Source: Mytilus trossulus
Taxonomy: Eukaryota; Mollusca; Bivalvia; Mytilida; Mytilidae
Length of the DNA stretch: 64,000 nt
NCBI RefSeq assembly: GCF_036588685.1
Contig: NC_086378.1
Location: forward strand, 45,051,578-45,115,577
Direction: 5' to 3'
The notes beneath the pieces were generated by a model, which had not been told where the DNA came from, did no database searches, and saw only the letters and a program-made list of their open reading frames with translations. Made by a program: the position numbers and the translations under genes. This document shows positions 33,526 to 42,500 of the stretch, in pieces (position 1 is the stretch's first letter; every line of letters begins with the position of its first letter).

Positions 33526-36500
33526 CTGAAAAGCAAATAAATAATAACATCTTGAATATTATCTTCATTCATAATCAATTTCAGAACTTTACTTAAAACT
33601 TTTGTTTTATTTTATTGTAAAATCATTGTCTGCAAACAAATATTTTTCTATATGACAGCATATTTTGAGAGACCATGCATTCATAAGTGATGCCTTAATT
33701 AATTAAGTGTGAAAAATATAATTTCAAGTCCATAGGCAGGTCCTGAGGGGGAGAAACCTGAGTGGCCTGGGTCCCCCTTTCATGGGAAAAATTCGTTGAT
33801 TATATAGGAAATCACTGAATTATGACTGGAGCCCTCCCCCACCTTATGAAAATTTCTGCATCCGCCACTGATGTCTACTGTGGATTCATAAATATTTTGT
33901 TTGATACTTATTTTGGTAGACTACATGGGTGGAGGTGAACTGAACCCTGACATTATAAAGCAATCAACAAATTACAATTTTTCTCAGAGGTTATATGCAG
34001 GCTTTGAAACCAAGAAATCAAATATAAAAAAGTTTTTCTCAATCCACAATATTTCCACCCACAAAAAAATAAACTAAACCACAGTAGTTTTTCTTCTTCA
34101 CAAAGAAAACCTAAAATAGTGAAATTCAAACCAGTCTAAAGGAATTTTGCAAAAATGTTATGGAATTTCAGAGCCCTTTATATCTTTTATTGTGATATGG
34201 GTTTTGCTCTTTTTCGAAAACTGTACAGTGACATTTAGTTGTCTTATTGGCAATCATACCTAATCAATATTTTTTAATCTGTCCTGTCGAAGGAGCATTT
34301 TCAAATTAAACTTAGAAAAATGTTATTAAGAAACCAAATTCTGTCTAAAGTTATAGTTATGGGGTATAACAAAACTATAGTTTGTTGAAAATTAGACATA
34401 TAATTTAAAAGATAACATCGCGACACCACAATTATGTCTTTTCATTAAACTTGCACTGAATAGACAGAACAATATCTACCCTTTAAATAAAATTGAGAAT
34501 GGAAATGGGGAATGTGTCAAAGAGACAACAATCCGACCATAGAAAAAATCAACAGCAGAAGGTCACCAACAGGTCTTTAATGTAGCGAGAAATTCCCGCA
34601 CCCGGAGGCGTCCTTCAGCTGGCCCCTAAACAAATATATACTAGTTCAGTGATAATGAACATTTACCTGCATCATGGATACTGGGTTTCTTATAGGACTA
34701 CCACCTAATGACATGTACTGTTCCCCTGGTTTAGCATCTCTCATCTGAGTAGGGGTTACTGGTAATCTATAAATAAAAGAACACTTTCATGGCTATATTA
34801 AATAAATATCAAGAGGATAAGATTAAAGTTGGGAGTTTAATTTAATAAATCAATTTCTTTAGTTTATGAATTGTAAAATCAGTACACCTTTCATGATATT
34901 TCAAACACAAATATCCATTTCCATATTTTTTTAATTTGTCTAATAAATAAATATGAGAAGCTTTGACTATTTTTTTTATTTTCTTCCCACTAATGCTGAA
35001 TATCGTTGTCATTCATATGTAAAGACATTTTATACATACAGCTCAAAAATAAGTAAAAACACATATTAAAATATCATTAGTCCCTAATCACTTGATGTAA
35101 CAACAATGCACAGATTCTTAAATTATTCACTTATTTGTAGTCCATGAATCATTTTGAAATGCGTTTTTGAAACCAATTTTTCATCTTGCCAAATTTCAAA
35201 CATGCTTACCTAGGGTCAAATTTTGGGGTGATCATAGGTGTGTCCCATCCTGCAGCGGCTAAACCTCTATTCACAGGTGTAAAATACCTAAAAACAGAAC
35301 ATAAAATATTTCTGAATATGTCATAAGATATTTTTTTTTTTTTTTTTATAAAAGATCCTAAAAATAATATAGGGTTATGGCATGAATATTGGGGAATATT
35401 GTCCCTAGTAGAATTTTATATTGCACAAGCTTGCCAGTGGAACATATGTTCTACGAGGGACAATATTCCCAAATATGCAATAACCCTATATTGTATAGTA
35501 ATATAATATTTGAAAGTAAAAATTGGTTTAAACTAAGATTTTGTCGTTGATGTCATCATGAATTTTGAAGATTTATTGCACTGGTGAAATATTAGAATTT
35601 ATTGCACACTAACTTTTGGTTGCTTTCTGTGGGAAATATTATATTGCTATACACTGGGTTCTCATTAATAAAATACTCACACACAAACTTAGTTCTATAG
35701 GTTAATGCAATCTCTTATTATTTTCAAACATGATGAATAAAGCACAAAGAAATATGGTCATATCTGACAACCGTTCATGTTTTTGTTAAATATCAATTTC
35801 AATTATAAAATAGGTCTTGTGTTTAGCAAATGTTTGTATTACTGTTTTAAAAGAAAGGATTATAGTTTAAACAATATGTGCAATCATAGCCTCTCAAAAG
35901 ACCCCTTTTAAGTTATGTCCTTAACCCAGGAAACTTTGTTTATTTTGTGTGCAATTACCTGTCATTTACGAGATATAGAGGGATTGACTGTATCTCTGCT
36001 CTATTAACATTCATCAAGCGTCTTTGGAATCATCATATATGCACGATAAATTAAAAATAAATTGTTTTGCAAGTATTTATTCATAAGTCCCTAATGACAG
36101 CAGTGCTGAATATCAATTATAAGAATTTAATTTGCCGAATAATTTGTGCAATATAGAATTATCATTTTTACTAACAATTGCTCAACATGGGAAGGAAGTG
36201 ATGATGCCCCTTAAAGCACAAATGGTGTTCACTAAAACCAAAGGTTTTTGATGGAAATGTAGCAAACTCAAAAGTTTTCTATTCTACCATACCCATTTCT
36301 ATAAGCAGATGATGGAGGAGGGGGCATAACTGGTGGAGGCATGGTATTAGATATGTTGGCTAAAATGCTACTGTTCTTTCCTTTCCTTGCCTTCTTTACT
36401 CCAGTCTTTTTCTACAAAAAAAAAGTATTACATTTAATTAAACACATCAACTATTTCAAAGACATATTACTATTTTTTTAATAAATAAATAATGGTTTCT

Positions 36501-39500
36501 CATTCAATTAATACTATATATACATACTTATTTCATTCTTAATTTTATTAATAGTTTGAATTGATTATTCATGTTTTAAATTTGTCATTTGAGAGTCTTT
36601 CATAACTGACTGTGCAGTATGGGCCATGCTTATTGTTGAAGGCTGTACAGTGACCTATACTTGTTAATTTTTGTGTCATTTGGTATCTTTAATTATTCTT
36701 GTGAAGAGTTGTCTCATTGGCAATCATACCACATATCTTTTGTATAGTAACTTCATGATTAAGTTACAATATTCACTTTTATTTCTGAAATTCCTGTTGA
36801 ACGTACCTTTGGTTACAAAGTAAAAATTACTTCGGCAAGACTGTGATGAACTTGTTAATTGATTATGGTAATTTTTAGAGATTTGTCTTCCTTGTACAAA
36901 TAAAAACCAATATATTGTAGAAAAGATTTTTTTTTTTTTGTAAATGGGAAACTATATTTTGAAGAATATTTATCATTGTTTACAAGTTAATTGATTCGTT
37001 TTTCTTGTTTACGGAAAGCAATTTGTGGAATGATTACCATTTTTGACACTTTCAATGATTTTTGTATCCCTTGATAATAGAAAATTGCATTTTGTAAAAT
37101 AGTTAGCATTTTGTGAATCATTTTTGACACTTTCAAACATTTCTGATTCCCTAGATAATGGAATAACTGATTACAGTTATTGCACTATCAGCAATTATCT
37201 AAATCAATACCTGAGGGATTTTGTTTTGACTTGTATATTTACCCCAAAGAAGAATATTTTTATTATTACAAACATACATCCTATCAAAGAGTGGTTTTAT
37301 AAAAAAAATTGTCCCCATTGCTTTTTTCTGTATTGAGTGTAAACATAAATCATAAACAAGAATGTGTCCCCAGTACACAGATGCCCTATCCCAATAACAT
37401 TTTCTATGTTCAGTGGATTGTGAAAATGGGGTAAAAACTCTAGTTTGGCATTAATATCATAGGAAAGAATGAATAGACAGACCAGAAAACATAATACCCA
37501 TAAAAATCAAAAGTACTTTCATTCAGTGATAGACTAACAAACAATATTTAGGAGTAAACCCACCAATTTTACACATAGAAAACATTGAAAATAAAGAAAA
37601 GTGTGTCTTTGATAATTGCTTCTTGATTGACTTCAAAGGTGATATAAGAATAGACAACGTTCAATGCATTTCCGTCAAAAACTCTGGTTTTAGTGAACAT
37701 CATTTGTGCGTTAAGAGGCATCGTCACTTCCATTCCAATTTTGAGCGAGTGGTTGGAAAACTATAATTCTATATTGTACGAATTATTCGGCAAATTGAAT
37801 TTTCAAAATTGACAATCAGCATTGCTGTCATTAGGGAATTGTCATTAAGTACCTACAGAACAACCATTATTTCTAGTTTATCCTGCACAATGACAATCAC
37901 TAAGACGCTTGATGAACGTAAATAGTGCAGGGATACAGGCGACCCCCTCTATCTGGTAAATGACGTCATAAAGGCGCGTATAATTGACGAGTTTTGTCCA
38001 GTGACGGATGAACTCGAAAGTGGTCTATTGTTTTTAAAGGAAAATCATATATTTCTTACTTTTGCAGACTTGATTAAAAGTTTGACATATCAAATGGACA
38101 TTTTGATTTTTTGCAGACCAGCAGATGTTTTTTGTTTGAGGTCTTATTATAGTGTATGATCCTTTTATCTATAAGCAGCTAAGATATTTTCCCATAAGCT
38201 TTTCTAGTACTTGACTTTTCACACTTGTGATGTACTGTGGATTCATTTTTCGAGGGTTCCAATTTTGGTAGAAAAATGGACTATGCCTCCAGGTGCGGGA
38301 ATTTCTCGTTTCATTGAAGACCTGTTGGTGACCTTCTGCTGTTGTTTTTTCTACGGTTGGGTTGTTGTCTCTTTGATACATTCCCCATTTCCATTCTCAA
38401 TTTTATCAATTGATGTGCAATTTCCTGGTTCTGCATACAATCTGATCATTTGTAATAAGTTGAACATTTAAATTCATGGTTCTTCAATTCCCATGATCCA
38501 TAATTCACGAATTATAATTGTAATAAATCCACAGTATCCTGCAACATTGATTTTTTTTTAAATGACCTTACCTTTGTTGATGCCATCATACTAGTGTCTG
38601 CTGAGCCTTCCTCTGATATAGTATCATACATTCTTATTGAATTCAGTCTTGATCTAAATAAAACAGGCATATGTGTTCATAGGAAGTTAAATCTAAAGTT
38701 GGTGTGCCTACAATCTAACCTTTAAACTTAAACCTGATCTGCACTATCCCATTTGTCTTCAGTCAACTTTGTTTAATTTGTTATCTAGCATAGATACAAA
38801 CAAGAATGTGTCCATAGTACATGGATGCCCCACTCACATTATCATTTTCTATGTTCAGTGGACCGTGAAATTAATGGTTCTTCAATTCCCATGATCCATT
38901 AACTAATCATTTACTAATGTACTGTGTATATATTCATTTCAGGTATAAGTCAAAATGATATAAAAACTTTGATTAGGCGTTAAAATTAGGATAATAATAT
39001 CATAGGGAACATATGCACTAAGTTTCAAGTTAATTGGACTTAAACTTCATCAAAAACTATCCTGACAATTTTTTTCAACCAAAAATTTAAACTGAAGTGG
39101 GCAGACGTAAGGATACACAGACCTAAAAGCATAATGCCCATAAATGGGACAGAAAAAAAATCACATCAAAATGCTATATGTTGGTGTATATAATTTATAG
39201 TCAGACTGTTAGTTTTCTTCTTGAAGGATGTACTGTGACCGATTGGTGTTAACTTTTATATCATTTGGTATATGACGTTTTTTTTTAGGAAATCAGAACC
39301 CATCTTATTTTCTTTGTGTTATGACATAACCCTTAGTTAATGTTAATGTTAACTACTGCATGCATTATATTACTGTAAACATTACATTGACCTCAGGGTT
39401 ATTTCTGCTTCCTATGACATGAAATATTTTGTAGAAAGCAAACCATACTGATTTGAAAGGCATATATCCTTGTCAGACAGAAAAAGTTTAAAACCATTGA

Positions 39501-42500
39501 TATGGCAAAAATTAATAAGGCCACACTTAAAAATATTTTGGTTTGCCCAAACCCTACCCAAAGGTTGAGACAGTGGGTAGGTAGGTAGGCATTTTCTTTT
39601 TTTTTCTTCAAAAAAAGAAATTGAAGTATCAGATGTTTATTAATCTTCATGTCTATTTGATTAAAAAAAAACTTCTTCAAATCAGGACAATAAAAGAATT
39701 TGAGTAGGCAGCTTTTTTCTGGGTAGGTAGCGTTTGGGCAAACAAACCTATTATTTATTTTGGCCTAATCTGCCAAAATATTGATGCTTTCATGATACTT
39801 AAATTCAGAAATTATTGTGTGCATTTAATATTGCGATTTTGTCATTTCAAACTAAATTTTTTTTTGAGATATTGTAATTTGAGAAAAATCCTGTGTCGTT
39901 CATATACAAAGTTTTCAAAATTAAAGTTTAAATTATTGTGAATATTACCCAGTTGAATTTCACAAAAATAAAAACATTGCAACAATTTCTGAATTTATAG
40001 TAGTCTTCTTATATCTTGAAATTTTAACTTACTTTGAACATACTTTTTTGACTGTAAATTCAGAAATTATTGCGTGCATTTAATATTGAGATTTTGTCAT
40101 TTTCACAAAAATAAAAACATTCCGACAATTTCTGAATTTATAGTAGTCTTCTTATATCTTCAAATTTTAACTTACTTTGCACATGCTTTTTTTACTGTAA
40201 ATTCAGAAATTATTGCGTGCATTTAATATTGCGATTTTGTCATTTTAAACTAAAATGCGATTTTATTTTTTTGAGATATTGAGAAAAATCCTGTTTTGTT
40301 TATATAAAAAATTTCAAAATGAAAGTTTAAATTATTGTGAATATTACCCAGTTGAATTTCACAAAAATAAAAACATTGCGACAATTTCTGAATTTAAAGT
40401 AGTCTTCTTATATCTTGAAATTTTAACTTACTTTGCACATGCTTTTTTGACTGTAGAAACACGCTGCATTTGTGCTGGATCAAAATCATCGTCAGCCTCA
40501 CATATATCTGGATTAGCCAATACTGCATCTACTGTTCCTCCTAATGCTGTTAATGAAGAGATTGATTGATTAATGGTTAATGAACCCTAACATCAATTGT
40601 TACAATTTATTTCATGTCAAATGTTTACATGTTTTGAATCAGCTAGTTGTCAAGATATAATAAGACTGATTGTACCATTTTCAGTAAAAAAAATCTACAT
40701 TTTAAGCACTAGTCAACTACTACTCAAGTCAACTGAGGAATTGTTACTTTTTTAGGGAACAATTCCAAAATTGCCAGGTTGGTTGTACCCAAAATGTTAA
40801 TTCCTCATATTCTTACATACTTTTTTCAGTCCTAAATATCAAAAGATAATTCTCTGGCACTTTTTTGTCACTTTCATTAATGTTGTTCATTCTTCTGCAT
40901 AGCTTTTTTTTAATCTAAAACTTCTCCAGGTATTCATGTAGAAGTGTAGAGTGTAGAAAACTAAGGAGTAGGGGAATTAAGGCCTAGTTTTGGCCAAAGA
41001 AAATAAAACGTTTGATAACTATTTCAAATTTGCACATAATGTTTAGAAATGCATAGGGTCAAGAAATATAAATGAAAAATGTAAGGATTTTTTTCTGATG
41101 ACGTCACAATTACGTCATTATGTGTACTATTTTCACAAAAACGAAGAAAAATACAGAATTTATGCAGTTTTCTATCTCTATTTCCGTTGTGAAAACATCG
41201 TGCGCAGCCGAGAAACAACAAAATAATTTAACAGAAGCTTTATTACAACTATTGGCATAATCTCACCAAATATAAAGTTGTTTCATGGGTGTGCACACAT
41301 TTTTCGAACTAAAATATGCTTAAAATTTGATGGAAAAACAAGGAAAATCACGAAATTTAACCAAATATGCAAATAAGTCATAATTTGTTGCCATGTTAAC
41401 TTGTTCGATGTCAAATTTGTTTTGTTTTTCTTATTACCTTATACCTTAGTCAAGTTTTAAGTAATTTAAGAATATGTCTGATAACTTTTAAATTTGCAGT
41501 AATTTTTGGGCCAAATAAGGGCCTTATTGCCCCTACTCCTTTGATTTTATATTTTCCTGTGAAGAATGTAATATTTTACTTATCATTGTTAACTATACAA
41601 GTGAAATGTATAATGAGAGAAACAATTATAATGTCAATATATGAACTGTATGTAACTCATGGCTCAACTTATAATGTTATATATAAGCATAATATTTGAA
41701 TTGATAATTTTAAAGAGGCATGCTATCAAAAATAGTATTATAATTAATATTAATAATCTTTATTTTTTTTCAATGCTACATGTTTGTAGTGTTTAATATC
41801 TATTGTTTTTTAATTAGACCGTTTAGAGATGCATATAATGTGCAATTTTGTTTATATAGATTAGACCGTTGGTATTCCTGTTTGAATGGTTTAACACTCG
41901 TAATTTTGGGGCCCTTTATAGCTTGTTGTTCGGTGTGAGCCAAGGCTCCGTGTTGAAGGCCGTACTTTAACCTATAATGGTTTACTTTTTAAATTGTTAC
42001 ATGGATGGAGAGTTGTCTCATTGGCACTCACACCACATCTTCCTATATCTATCTACTGTCTGTCTGTTTGTTTGTTTTGTATTGGTTTGTTTATTTAGTA
42101 ACAATCCTATTGTTTGGATTTTAGACTAATCAAATTCTTATTCATAAAGGCTTTTTCAACTTATACATGTGATAGCCATGTGTTTCATTCCCAGCATCAT
42201 ATGTCAGAATGTTTGTTTATGTTTGTTTACAATGAGTGATATTTATAGATTTTGTAATTAGGTATTTCACATCTTCGACTGGTTCCTTTGATATAATAGA
42301 AGTGCATGTAACAGAACCCAGATAGAACAAAATAGGGATACCAGTAAAAGGACGAAAACAAGCAGGGCAACAAATATGTAACTTTTTCTCATAGATTCAA
42401 TAAAATACAGGCTACAAGTTTTGCAAACAATCTCAGATATTCACTGGACTGATCAGGTAATTACCAGTGCTTCTTCACTAGTCTGATGACAAAAATACTA

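Noticed and set aside
40255..40569. 104-codon plus-strand ORF
   Set aside because: Antisense shadow of borealin exon 4 fused to the tandem element.
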